Part shown: positions 21,244-46,654 of the stretch, one piece after another
Layout of the letters: every line of letters starts with the position of its first letter
Numbering within the stretch: position 1 is the stretch's first letter
Assembly (NCBI RefSeq): GCF_000699445.3
Contig: NC_067196.1
Coordinates: forward strand, 87,894,364-87,958,363
Direction: 5' to 3'
Length of the DNA: 64,000 nt
Origin: Schistosoma haematobium
Taxonomy: Eukaryota; Platyhelminthes; Trematoda; Strigeidida; Schistosomatidae
Translations under genes and position numbers: made by a program
Notes under the pieces: model-generated
The model's database searches: none
The model's input: only the letters and a program-made list of their open reading frames with translations
What the model was told of the DNA's origin: nothing

Positions 21244-24200
21244 TTAATTCTTGCAGTTTGTAACACTGTGTAGGTCCAATCTCTTTTTGAATGTATCAAC
21301 AAAAGCTGATGATATTACACGTTCTGGTAGAGAATTACAGTAATTCGCCACTCGGTGCGAGAAACGAAACTCCAAACGTAGACGATTTGATCTCGGTTTT
21401 TGAACTTTCATAGCATGTCCTCTAAAATGATCGATCCTAAACGCAAGGAAAAGGTAATACATTAATACTAATGTCATCGTTTAGTATACGACAAGCCAAT
21501 ACTAGGTCACCCCGTAATATGTGGTAAGATAACGGAAATAAGTTGAGGTGTCTTAGTCTGTCTTCATAAAATAGACCAGATTGACCTTTTACCATTTTAG
21601 TCCCTCGTCGTGTGACTCGTTACAGCATATGCGCCTTATACTTGAAATACGGACTCGCTGCCTGATTTCCACATTCTCAATTCAGCCTCACGAAAGTCGG
21701 GTATAATACCCTAAACATTTTTTCGTCTAAGTAATGAAATAACTTATGAATAGCCTTTAAAATCCTAAGGCTGTTGACAACGATAGCCTCACAGTTACTC
21801 TTCATTCTAAGGTCGTGGCTTATTATGACTCCTAAATCTTTAAAGTCCACTACTTTAGGTAACACTACTCCTCATATTGTGTAGTGATATAAATCGACAC
21901 AATTATTTATTTGCATCACTAGACTTGTTAAAATTTACTTCTAATGACCACCTGTTCATTCATGCAACCAATGAACTTAGGTCGTCTCGTAATATTCTTT
22001 CTGACATACTGTTTTTGGGTCTCTAAATCTTTATGTCATCGGCAAGGAGTAGGACAAATGACTTTGATACAATTGGTATGACAATTGTATAAGGTAAAAA
22101 AAATAAGAGGGCCGAAAGTTTTTACCTTGGACAGCTCCACTCTTCACATGTTGGGAGAGCTCTACTTGTCCTTACCCGCTGTCTCCCATCACTAAGAAAG
22201 TTATTTATTCAGTTTATGATTTCGTAAGGAATCCTAAATCGTAGTTTTAATTTAAGACCCAGATGAGAGACTTTGTCAAAGACTTTACTTGGATCCATGG
22301 GGATTATATTTACTAGGATATTACTACCTTTTGGTGCAACTCAATCTTCTCTTTTAATGAGCAGACTTGTCAACTATGGTAGGCCTCTCCTAAAATCGTG
22401 TTGTTCCCTGGATAGAAGATCATGTCCCTCCACATAATTTAAAATGATCATCCGAACAATATTTTTCATAGGTTTGACAAATAGACTGGTTAGACTAACG
22501 GATTGATAGTTACTGAATAAGTTTCTGCTCCACGCCTTATACACCTGACTGATTATTGTACCTTTCTAGTCTCTTGGCAGTTTGGAATGCCTCAAAGACG
22601 TATCAAACAGTATTGCCAGAGGTCTCCAGAGCTTTCATAATCATCGGATGAATATCGTCAGGACCACTGGAATTATCAGGTTTGAGATGCTGAAGTAGTC
22701 TTAAGACAGTACCTTTCCAATAACTAAAAGATCCATCATCAAGCCGCCACAATCACAGTCTATCGTTGGTCGTTCCTCATTGCTGATAGAAAACACTTTA
22801 AAGCTTTAGCTTTTTCGGCATCATGTCGCCAATATTAAGGGATTTTCTACCAAAAGTAATGAGATTCCATCACTTCTCTGAGTTTGCCTTTTATCTGCGA
22901 GAATAATCGCTTCGCATTGTTTTTACAATCCCTAACCAATTGTTTTTCATATGAATGCTGAGTATTACTTATCAATGCTTTACAAACATTCCTGGTCTTG
23001 CAGTAACTGAATCTATACTGTTCTAAGTCAATAGAGATGAATGCATTCCAATGCTTTTTCCTACGTCGAAGAAGTGTCTTGGCTTGTTTAGTTATCTATG
23101 GTGGACAGGTATTCGGTCTACGTGGTACTAGGGATGGTATAAACGAGGAGGTAAGTGAACTAAGCTTGCCTTTAAATAAATACCATGCTTCTTCAACTAC
23201 TGAGCCAGTATCTACTGACCGATCCGCAGCGCACTCTTGAATGGCGAATATTTTAGCTCTCCATACATTTGGGTGAGGATTAACCTGATCGTATATCATG
23301 TTGCTGGCCCTAAACGTGAGTGACAAAACAACGTGATCGCTAACGGTGGAAGAATACTTAGATTGGCAATATCCTCAGTCGCATGAGTGATTACCAAGTC
23401 TGACGAAAAAGAACCTTGGTTTGAACCAAAACGTGTGGGTTTGGATACACGCTGTACTAATGCATGTTCTATTACCGTTGACAAGAACATACTATAAAGG
23501 ATTCTATAGATCCTACTGTAGCCGTCTCAGTTCAACTAATATCAGGTGCATTAAAGCTTCTTAATATCAAGCATCTGTTATTTTCACTCCATAGTTAAGT
23601 GTGCTATAAAATAAAGTCATCGACTAAACAGACTGTGCTGCGATAGATGACACTGAGTATAAATGTACAATATCCGATAATGAGCTCACAGCTAATGAAT
23701 TCACAAGTTCCACTATCATGGGGTTCGCAAGCGTAGAAGCGGATATTTATATTATTGACTATGTATAAAAGGACGCCACCTCCTTTTCTATATCTGTGCC
23801 TATCACTTCCTAGGTAGTGGTATCCAGATAGTTCTGGAGTAATGTCGAAGTCGTAGACCAAACAAGTTTCCGCCTTTATTCGTCTACTTATGCTCCTAGT
23901 TCATAGAATCTATTTCTTAGACTACGAGCATCTGCATATAAAACTCATAGGGAAACGACTTATCCTCACAGGCCTTGGCAGCATACACTTCCAAGACCTG
24001 ACTATTCGAAAACCCACTAAACGGAGATTTCCCTCACCATTTTGTCAACGGGTTTCTAGTTCAGCTAGTGCCGTCTTTTTATTCTACTTTCTAGAGATAT
24101 ATCAGGTCTTATCCGAATTTCGGTATTGTAATGATTACAGGCGCTAATTAACAGAAGATCGCGTTGCTTCTCCGACCCTAGGATTACCTTAAGGAGTCTA

Positions 24201-24830
24201 CATGGTCGGGGTTCAACACTTTCATCGATCCTCTCACCTATTCTTACCGATTTCTTGACCCGGACTCCTTTAAAGCTATCTGGAAAGATGCTACGGATAA
24301 ATTCTCCGAGCTTTTTCAAATCATGTGCGTGTCTAATTTTGAGATCAGCGCCGTTTGATTCTAGCAAATCACTTACGATAATACTCGATGAGATTAAGTT
24401 TTCCCCAGCCATGCTAGGGTGGATTTCTGTCTTACTTTCAGACTTTGGTAGAGTGTTTTGTGACCCAGAATGGGTGTTCACGAATAAATTACCAACTAAG
24501 TGCGTGCCACTTATAGATTTTTTCTTTCGCTTTTTGTTTCCATACTGTCGTTCATTTTTCGTCACTTAGGATAACCACACTTGGGCTATTGATAACGGTG
24601 ATGGTTTTATCTAAATCTTCAGTTCCTACTGTAGAAGCATGACTTTCCGTATCGATATGAAGTAGCACTTCACTCCTCGTTCGTTTCAACGTACATTTTA
24701 CTTTTCTGTCAATCACAGTTGGGTGTTTAACACATCATCTGACAGCATGTACTACACTGACACATTCTTCACTGTCAGTTTTCGTGTTACCAACACAACC
24801 ACCATCATTCTTCTAACAGAGGCATTCCAT
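21244..24830 (-). mobile_element. CR1-type LINE, nearly full length but degenerate
   Basis: Minus strand, in order: ORF1 linker (ECVSVVHAV at about 24770, HIDTESHASTVGTEDLDK), ORF1 second domain (24565-24065, HDLKKLGEFIRSIFPDSFKG), endonuclease pieces (YHYLGSDRHRYRKGGGVLLY at 23800; CELIIGYCTFILSVIYRS), linker (RASNMIYDQVNPHPNVWRAK), RT remnants, and the C-terminus (LAFRIDHFRGHAMKVQKPRS, FSHRVANYCNSLPERVISSA, FVDTFKKRLD) ending at 21244. Many stops and frameshifts. Same family as the plus-strand copy but without its internal deletion. Confidence 0.82.
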
Positions 24831-24998
24831 TTAGTGCCTACTCAGTATGAAAGACTGAATGCTACTCTGAGTTTACTTGATAGTGGTTTTTGAACCTTCC
24901 TGCAGTGTCCTCAGAGATTATTAGTTGTGGAGGGAGCAAAAGGAGAAGACATGTTGACACCCAAATCATTATTTAAGATACGGGATGCAGATATAAGG

Positions 24999-25085
24999 TC
25001 AGTCAGTCAGTAACAACGTAGAACTTCGTACGTACGTACGTACGTACATCAGTTCGAGTTGCCATACCACATTAGCACACAGATG
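24999..25085 (-). mobile_element. RTE-A tail fragment with expanded GTAC run
   Basis: gtcagtcagtcagtaacaac tail followed by six cgtac-type units, where other copies have two or three. Confidence 0.8.
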
Positions 25086-25395
25086 TAAGGTCACCTTGCG
25101 TTATATAATAAAGGAGAAGGAATCAAGTCTTTTAATCGTTCATCTTAAGAGAGTTTGTAAGCGCCCGTGACTTAGTTTCCACTTGTTAGACATGTTCGAG
25201 TGTAATAACATCATGAATGAGATGTGAATTAGCTGCTTGGATGCAATATTCCAAGTGAGGTCTAACATAGGTGAACTATAAAATCCAGAACATATTTTCA
25301 TCAAAGCATTTGAATGGTCGACGAAATGACTGTAGCACACTGAAACCTTTGGTAGCTACTGCATTACAAGTGCAGTATACTGGTGAATACCGCCT
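25086..25395 (-). mobile_element. CR1-type LINE RT C-terminal fragment
   Basis: Minus strand reads SFRRPFKCFDENMFWILYSS, then in a shifted frame YVRPHLEYCIQAANSHLIHD and ERLKDLDSFS, the block after the RT palm in CR1 ORF2. Confidence 0.7.
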
Positions 25396-26337
25396 TGTCC
25401 AGTGTGCATTAACACACTCCTTTCAGAACTAGCCTTCAAACACCAATTTTGGAATCATCTAACGTTCACATTTTTAATTTAAGACGGGTTCAAAGTCGTT
25501 TCCTGGACCATGGTGGAATGTTAACTGACATACATCTTATTGCCACGGATATAAGTTGTTGGGCAACCTCTGAATATAAGTCCCCTTGTACCCTCCAGTG
25601 TCCACGATAGTCTGTTTCCATAGATCAGTCTACCCTTTATAGATGCCTTTTTCGCAGTATTGTGGTTGCAACAACAATCTGGAAATTGAAAAATTACTCT
25701 ACGTGACTCAAGGCTATAATTTTTTCTAGCCAGTTCTACATAGATTAGAAACATGATAAATTCAAAGCTTCGATTTTCGGAAATAAAAAACTGTTACCTT
25801 AGGAGTTGCATCTAAAACGTAGGATAGGGTTCCTGTTTTGTCCAAGTACTTTTGAGTCAATCCAGGTACATATAAAGACTGAGCGATTGCAAGCATTATT
25901 ATTTGGCTTTCGGCAACTGGTTTTCCACATAGTCTTTGTCTTCTCATCCTCCTTAGTAAAACAGATCAAGTGTCAGACCATGATGTGACTTCAGTCCAGA
26001 AAGACACTATGGGACTAGGCCACCTTAGCAGACCCGGACCTAATGGTTGAGATCCGCACAATAACCTCGATCAGTATTTAAAAACGTAAGTTGGAAAAAC
26101 TCAAAATCTGCCACTATATTAATATAGTGACTTATACATGTATCAGAATTCTGACCGATTGTTTGCTGAAAATACAGCTTCGAGTTTAAATATCTTCCTT
26201 TCCCAGCCGTGGCTGACTTCCAAAATTCTTCATGAAATTCTTGATATATTCCTTAAAATAAAAGGAAGTAAACACATAGTTGATAATTTTCCATAAAAGA
26301 CTTATCGGAAAGAACAAGATTATTGCTCGTTGGATCC
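25396..26337. other. Intergenic stretch, nothing recognised
   Basis: No supported gene; several short shadow frames only. Confidence 0.45.
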
Positions 26338-28437
26338 AATGATCGTGAACAGTGGTTGGTAGCGAAAGCAAGAGAGATGGAAAAGGCAGCGGCGATAGGT
26401 AATAGCAGATAATTGTTCAGACTCGTTAAGAAAACCGGAATTAGGAACCCGACCGTTAGCGAAACAATCTCAGAGAAAGATGGACATATTATTCATTCTC
26501 AATCCAGGAGATTGGATCGATGGGCAGAACACTTCAGGGATCAGTTCAACTAGCCTTCAGCCACACTTCGGTTTCCCACGATCTCCAGTTAACTTGAATG
26601 GCAAGTTAATGTAGGTCCTCCGTCTCTTTACGAAGTTGAAAAAGCCATAGGAAATCTGAAGCAAGGGAGAGCAGCAGGCCCTGACAGGTTTACTCCTGAG
26701 ATTTTTAAGGATGGTGGTCCAGTATTAGCAGTGAGATTAACTGAGGTCTTAGGTAGAATTTGGGAACTGGACGTAATCCCATCTGACTGGTCTCAATCAC
26801 TGATTGTGCCAGTTTTTAAGAAAGGACAAAAGTCCTCTTGTGACAATCACAGAGGAATCAGCTTGACTAATATAGTGTCTAAAATATTAGCTTCAATAAT
26901 ACTTCGACGCCTAATCAAAGCTCGTGAAGAGCAGATTAGAGAAAATCAGGCTGGTTTTCGACCTGGACGTGGTTGTATAGATCAGATATTCACACTACGT
27001 CAGGTTCTAGAACACAGACATACGTTCAGACGCCCCACAATGGTAGTATTTCTCGACCTTAAGGCGGCATTTGACTCTGTTGATCGTAAGGTTGTATGGC
27101 AGTGTTTGTCAGTGAAAGGAGTACCAAAGAAGTACATTAACCTTATAAAGGCTCTCTACTCGAACACAACTGGTCAAGTGAGAGCTTATGGCGAACTGTC
27201 ATCAGAATTGATTACCTCAAGTGGTGTTCGTCAGGGCTATCCACTCTCCCCATTCTTGTTCAACTTTGTCATTGACGTACTTTTAGAGATAACACTCTCC
27301 TCATCTAAATTTACAGGGGTTGAACTTCTACCGGGAGGTTCAGTTGTTGACTTAGAATATGCTGATGACATAGTTTTATTTGGCGAAGACGCTGACAAAA
27401 TGCAGAGTCTTCTGACCACTCTAAGCAACATTGCAGGCATGTTCGGGATGCGATTCTCCCCCCTCGAAATGCAAAATGTTGCTTCAGGATTGGGTTACAT
27501 CGACACCCGAACTAGTGATAGGGAGTGTAGTAATTGAGCGTGTCGATCGCTTCACTTATCTTGGAAGTCTCATCAGCCCTTGTGGTCTGGTGTGTGACGA
27601 AATCTCAGCACGGATACAAAAGGCTCGACTAGCTTGCTTTTGCCAACTTGCGTCATTTATGGCGTAGGCGAGATATCCGTCTATCAACCAAAGGACGGGT
27701 TTACTGCGCAGCAGTTCGTTCCGTCCTACTTTATGGCAGTGAAACATGGCCGGTAAGAGTAGAGGATATTCGTAGGTTACTAGTATTTGATCATAGGTGT
27801 CTTCGAAATATTGCTCGTATATCCTGGGACTATCGAGTAAGTAACGCAGTTGTTAGGAAACGGGTACTAGGTAAGGATGGCAAATCAATTGATGACGTAG
27901 TGAAACTTCATCAGTTGAGATGTCTGGGACACGTGTTACGTATGCCCAACGACCGACTGCCTCGACGTGCTATGTTCAGTGGTATAGGAGTAGGTTGGAA
28001 GAAAGCTAGGGGCGGCCAAACCAAAACATGGCACAAGTCCATGAAGTCACTGACAAGTGGACTGAGTTATGTTGGTAGGTGTAGACTACCTGGTTGGGGA
28101 CCGCGAGATGATGGTAACCGATGGTCAGAGACCCTGAATGACATGACTCAAAATCGTTTGCAATGGCGCAGGTGCATCCACTCTTTGTGTTCTCCCAAAT
28201 TTTGATCTCCTTATTCCTCCTTGTCTCTTCTTTTTTCTCTTCCCAAATTTATTTCACTGTATGATACTCCTTGAATAACATCTTCAAACACTAATCTTTC
28301 CGATTACTGCTTATACTCTTATTACCTCTACCACTACGGGATTTGAATCGACAACTGCATCTGTGTGCTAATGTGGTGTGGCAACTCGAACTGATGTGCG
28401 TACGTACGAATTTCTACGTTGTTACTGACTGACTATG
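26338..28437 (+). mobile_element. RTE-A non-LTR retrotransposon: RT and C-terminal region, 5'-truncated
   Basis: The longest RTE-A copy here. It lacks the AP-endonuclease and starts near DREQWLVAKAREMEKAAAIG. RT motifs: GRAAGPDRFTPEIFK, HRGISLTNIVSKILASIIL, ENQAGFRPGRGCIDQI, MVVFLDLKAAFDSVDRK (motif A), SGVRQGYPLSPFLF (B), DLEYADDIVLF (C, catalytic Asp pair intact). Frameshifts occur at about 27460 and 27640, after which VERVDRFTYLGSLISPCGL, NLRHLWRRRDIRLSTKGR, SVLLYGSETWPVRVEDIRRL, WLGHVLRMP-type (here CLGHVLRMPNDRLPRRAMF) and MTQNRLQWRRCIHSLC follow to the stop at 28205. Stops at 26419, 26549 and 26586 break the N-terminal part. The 3' UTR ends with a (GACT)n tail. Schistosome SR2-type RTE elements share this layout; exact family not assigned. 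Confidence 0.9.
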
Positions 28438-28969
28438 ATGTAGATTCGATTTGTCATGTGATTTGTCCAGACAGTGAGGAAATCTATTGTACATTTAGCT
28501 GGGAGTAGCTTTCAACACTTGTAATTTGTACTGGAACATAACTTCAAGACGATATTGGTTTATAACATAAACTGTTCCACCACTTATGGTAGAGCATTTT
28601 CGTTTTTCGATACGTAAAGGAAATAAATAGTTCTGTGGTCCCTCACTAGAAGGTTAATAAGCGATAAACTATCTCTTTCTTATGACCCAAACACAATGTT
28701 GTGTATTTGTGAGTTACTCTCAATCTTTAAAAATATTTAGATAACTTCAGTTTATAAATCTTGACGTTTTATGATGACTCACATCATCTTATTTATAGCA
28801 CTTAGATATTCTGTTTCGTTTTTCTCAAAAGAAGACTAGTAAATAACAATTGTGAAAATTTGATAATCGTATTATAATAGAAAACCTCACACCTTTTGAA
28901 TTGGCTGTCATTAAGTATTTCATAGAAATCATGAACCTATCGAAGTTAGATCATCTGGTATAAGAATCC
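28438..28969. other. Intergenic stretch, nothing recognised
   Basis: Could contain the missing 5' exon of QPCT, but no convincing signal-peptide exon was found. Confidence 0.4.
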
Positions 28970-29095
28970 TCACCCGTTCGCATCCACGACTCCCCACTCT
29001 GGGATTGAACCCAGGGCCTTCGGACTCGCGCACAAACGCTTAATCTCTAGATCACTGAGTCGGCATCTAAAGGTGTTAATTTTCAACTTCGATCA
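28970..29095 (-). mobile_element. SINE head (tRNA-derived part), truncated
   Basis: Minus strand: ttaacacctttagatgccga, ctcagtgatctagagatt, then a B-box-like gggttcaatccc and gtggatgcg, stopping before the ribozyme. Confidence 0.7.
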
Positions 29096-29407
29096 ATCCA
29101 TGACATTGCGTGACCGTCTTCTATTGTTTTTTTTGAGGGGGGTAACTGTCTCACACTCAAAACGGTCCATTTTATCTGGCCACGACTTGATCAAGGAGTT
29201 ACTTCGCAACGCTATCGCATTATCATATTACAAGTTTTAGTTCCGACTCATTGGTTACTACTGTATATTTCATTGCAGCTGGTGAACTTCGATTAGTGAC
29301 CAATGTCCCGCTTGATTTGTGGGTCTAACAGCCTCCAATGCATTTCTCATTTCTTTTATTTCTTTTATCTGAAAATTTGGTCGTATAAATAAACTAGACG
29401 TGCTTAC

Positions 29408-29935
29408 TGCCAACATTGCCCCCAAATGTCCTGGTACGGCCGAGAGTGGGAAGAGTCCACTCTCCCTCTCAAAATGCTCTCACATGACCACGCGTATATA
29501 GCCTCTGCCAGGGAAGTCCTACTCACTGCCTTCTCGTGGTGGGGGTGTTGTTTACGAAATTGAGAGGACGAAAAGCGAATGTCTGGCACTTTAACCGGGT
29601 TGATGGACATGGATAGTCCACCTAGGGGAGTTGGAAAACCCTGATTCCAAACCAGTCGTGCACATTGGTTCCAAGGTCATCAGGAAACAAATGGTGTATG
29701 AACCAATCGTTGGTCACCGGCAACCATGGGACTGCATCTCCTTACGTTGCTCCACTGCCTTGTGGATCAGACCTTGATGTCGAAGGCTCCGGGTGTGGCT
29801 CCCTAAGAAAACCACCTGCTTCGGTTTGGGTACCCAGGCAGTATCACAGCCCTCACATATATCAAATGAGATTTGTTTGGCGCATATGTATTTGGCGCCT
29901 CCTTATACCAATATCTATGTGTTAAAATAAATAAA
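29408..29935 (+). mobile_element. Short RTE-B deletion derivative (5' segment joined to 3' tail)
   Basis: Plus-strand copy of the 3934-3581 segment. After ccctaagaaaaccacctgc it runs within about 60 bp into the RTE-B 3' end (ttggcgcctccttatacc, tgtgttaaaataaataaatg). No ORF2. Same layout as the copy at 36143-37700. Confidence 0.75.
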
Positions 29936-30281
29936 TGAAATGCCATCATTAATATAGAGCCCAGCACAAATGTGATCTGACCCAGGTTTCCGCGCACTTG
30001 TGATTATCATGTAAGACCATTTTAATTGTCCATTTGTCGGAAGGAAATGTTCGAATGGAAAGTCTGTCACTCATAAAACATTTGCATTTCAGTCAAACTA
30101 TGATGTAATGGGTATAGTTTTATAATATAAATTCTAAATATATCACGACAGTCTAATTGAGGTATTTATTTTACGGATTATGTTTTGATTTTCTGTTCCG
30201 TTTAACTTGAATAAATTTAGATAATTTACAAAGACATAACTAGTATCTGAGAGATAATGTTGATATTTTCTGTTAATATAG

Positions 30282-43965
<13,684 letters not shown>

Positions 43966-44372
43966 TATATATATATAAGGTGTGGATTCTATGTATTTCA
44001 TTCATAACTGTACCAAATTTGGTGTATAATAGACTGAATGAGTTTTTTTCAATGGCTTGTATGGTCAAAGAGTAAGTGTTATTACACATAACTATATAAA
44101 TAGACTTCCATATTTATTTATTTATTTATTTCCTTACACTATTAAGGATATGTTTTGTTTTCAATTTACTCTTTTTATTCTAAATTTTATACATTTATTC
44201 ATTGTTTAAATGAATGAATTTATAATTTACATTAAAAGGTTGATTAGTACAATCTAAAATAATATACTTACAAATACATGATAATAAATTACTAGGTTCA
44301 GTGTATTATAATAAACTTATTTCATTATTATCAGAAGGATATTGTTTGTGGATATTATAGTAATTTCAATGG
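43966..44372. other. QPCT 3' flank
   Basis: AT-rich with TTTA repeats at 44110-44131 and several AATAAA hexamers (for example 44283-44288); the true polyadenylation site cannot be chosen. Confidence 0.4.
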
Positions 44373-44458
44373 TTGAGATCATGAGTTAATTGAAGCTAGA
44401 CCACCACCATAGAAAACTTGGAAGCATTGGCTGGCCGTTTCGTTCTATTGTAGGAGTT
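44373..44458 (-). mobile_element. SINE 3' half joined to a Penelope RT
   Basis: Minus-strand SINE end: the plus strand reads atgagttaattgaagctaga, then ggaagcattggctggccgtt and tcgttctattgtagga, stopping inside the ribozyme stem II. The next bases are Penelope RT sequence. Confidence 0.75.
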
Positions 44459-45507
44459 GCAATGGGCTCTCTATTGGGTCCTCTCTTAGCTGATTGTTTC
44501 ATGGCTAATCTAGAAAATTCGGTACTTCGACCAATAATTAAGAGATTTCATTTATATAAGAGATATATGGATGATACTTTCATTATTTGTCAAGAAGACA
44601 TGGACTTCAATGAAATCTTGGATATTTTCAATAATTGTCACCCATCAATTCAATTTACCTTAGATGCAGAGGCAAACCATGAGTTTTATTTTCTTGATGT
44701 CCGTTTTAAAAAAATGCCTGACGGTTTTTTACAGGGGTCTATGTACAGAAAATCTACTTGGAATGGACAATACACGAACTTCCATAGTTGGGTTCCATTA
44801 AGTAGAAAAAGGAACTTAATTCACTCTTTATTCTCGAGGATCAAGCGAATCTGTTCCAATGATACAACAGATGGGGAACTATTTCATCTTCGACAGACCC
44901 TCATCAAAAATGGTTATCCACCGAGATTCGTTGATAGCAACTTGACACCCAGACTTCATGACAAAGCATCGACAATAGAGAAGAAAATTCTATTTATGAA
45001 TATGGAATTTAAAGGAGACACGGCTGTTGAAATCCTAAATAAACGGATTTCGAAATCATTGAATAAAACTTTTACGCAGCTAAGCTCCGAATGGTTTTCT
45101 CTAACCGACCTACCATTCTGGGAGGTGTTAAGGACAAACTTCTGCTTTGGGCCACATCAATGAGCATATATAAATTTACTTGCTCATGTGGGGCAAGTTA
45201 CATAGGCCGCACAAAGAGATCATTATCCAAACGCATCTCGGAACATTATCCGGCCTGGCTCTTAAAAGGGGGACGTAAAACAATCACTAGTTCGATACAG
45301 GAGCACCTAACTGTGGACACATCGCTCCAAAGGACTCTTCATTTAATACAGTCTACAGAGTCAAAGAAAAACTGGATCGAAAGGGGTTCGAATCAATATT
45401 TTATGCACCGCAGAGGCATTGGCAATCCACAAACTCAAGCCTGAACTTTGGGTGCAGAAACGATGTGTCCAACCTCTTATCCTTCCTTGGCCCTAACTCC
45501 CTTAATG
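44447..45507 (+). mobile_element. Penelope-like element: RT palm, thumb and GIY-YIG endonuclease
   Basis: Frame 1 (to 45163): VGVAMGSLLGPLLADCFMA (motif B), LYKRYMDDTFIICQED (motif C, catalytic DD intact), FYFLDVRFKK (motif E), MYRKSTWNGQYTNFHSW, LIKNGYPPRFVDSN, MNMEFKGDTAVEILNKRI. A frameshift near 45120 leads to KDKLLLWATSMSIYKFTC, SCGASYIGRTKRSLSKRISE and HYPAWLLKGGRKTITSS (GIY-YIG core). A second shift leads to AEALAIHKLKPELCVQKRC, ending about 45507, where a solo LTR has inserted. The fingers and motif A are missing upstream. The best-preserved RT-bearing Penelope copy in the window, but frameshifted. Confidence 0.88.
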
Positions 45508-45512
45508 GGTAT

Positions 45513-46033
45513 TGTTATGACCTTGATGTCTGGCTTTTCTATCAAGTGGCTTATCGACCAATCAAAATACGACTTATACAATCTTCACACTATGCCAAAC
45601 CAATGACGTTCAACCGGTATCAGCAGTTTAGCGTCCTTATTGGTCCTATGTCCTCCTAGCCCTTCCACTTGAATCCAGAACACAATACCAGCTTCTGTAA
45701 TATGAATCGAATCGTTTATTTCATACATACTCGGTTTATATATCAATCAGACAGATCACAACGTACCATAAAATAGAAAATAACATGTGTACACAAATAA
45801 GCCAAAAGGTGGCTGTGAACGCGGGAGGTGGTAATTAATAGACTGAACATAGATTAAGAACCGTAAATCGTTTAATAATAAATTACAGGTCAAACTAAAG
45901 CTAATAATAAGGGGAATATAAATACACATAATGTAATCATTGAATAATTATACAGTGAGAATATTTATAGAATATTAGTCTATTAACAGCCCTCAGAAGT
46001 TACCTGTAACTTAATCTTCACTGGGTTATAACA
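45513..46033 (-). mobile_element. Solo LTR with TSD ggtat inside the Penelope element
   Basis: 521 bp starting tgttatgacc and ending gttataaca, flanked by ggtat at 45508-45512 and 46034-46038. Matches 36331-37461 after removal of that copy's insertion. Minus-strand tatataaaccgag and aaataaacg suggest promoter and polyadenylation elements. Confidence 0.8.
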
Positions 46034-46259
46034 GGTATGTTTCTGTGTTGGTGGTTTTTTAGTTGTCTTTGTCGTTTTTCTGAACTTTTATTTAATTATT
46101 ATCGATATTTTCTTTTAAATTACTATTTCGCACTTTAAACTCTAATCATTTATTATTATTACCTTATACAAGTTTTCTTGGTTATCATTCAGTTTATTAT
46201 TCTGACCTTTGTTGTATGTCGTCTTTCTTCATATCTGTCAATTGGACTATTATCTGACC

Positions 46260-46440
46260 CTTAGACATTAACACCGTTGGATGGAGGCTCAGTGGTCTAG
46301 AGGTTAAGCGCTCTCGCGCGAGACTGACAGGTCCTGGTTTGGAATCTCACGAGGTGTGATCATGAATGCTCACTACAGAGGAGTATGAAACGGCCGTCCA
46401 GTGCTTCCAGGTTTTCCATAGTGATCTAACATTGATTCAT
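46260..46440 (+). mobile_element. tRNA-derived SINE, hammerhead stem II deleted
   Basis: ttaacaccgttggatg head, ggctcagtggtctagaggtt, ggtttggaatc B box (46336-46346), then cagaggagtatgaaacggcc, where the stem II hairpin is missing, and cagtgcttccaggttttcca tail. Not a functional ribozyme. Confidence 0.8.
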
Positions 46441-46654
46441 TCATGGTATCAATCTAAATATGAAATAATTTGTCTAAAATCAATCTGTATGTGAGTTGTG
46501 ATCAAGAAATCGACTGATTATGGTTTTAGATAAACTTATATGGAGTGAATTTATAAAACTGGTGAGGTAATTAATCATTAAGATGAACAAAGTAATTTCT
46601 ATAACAATTAGTATGAAAGTAAAGATGAAGCCCATGTTAAATGAACAGTAATCA

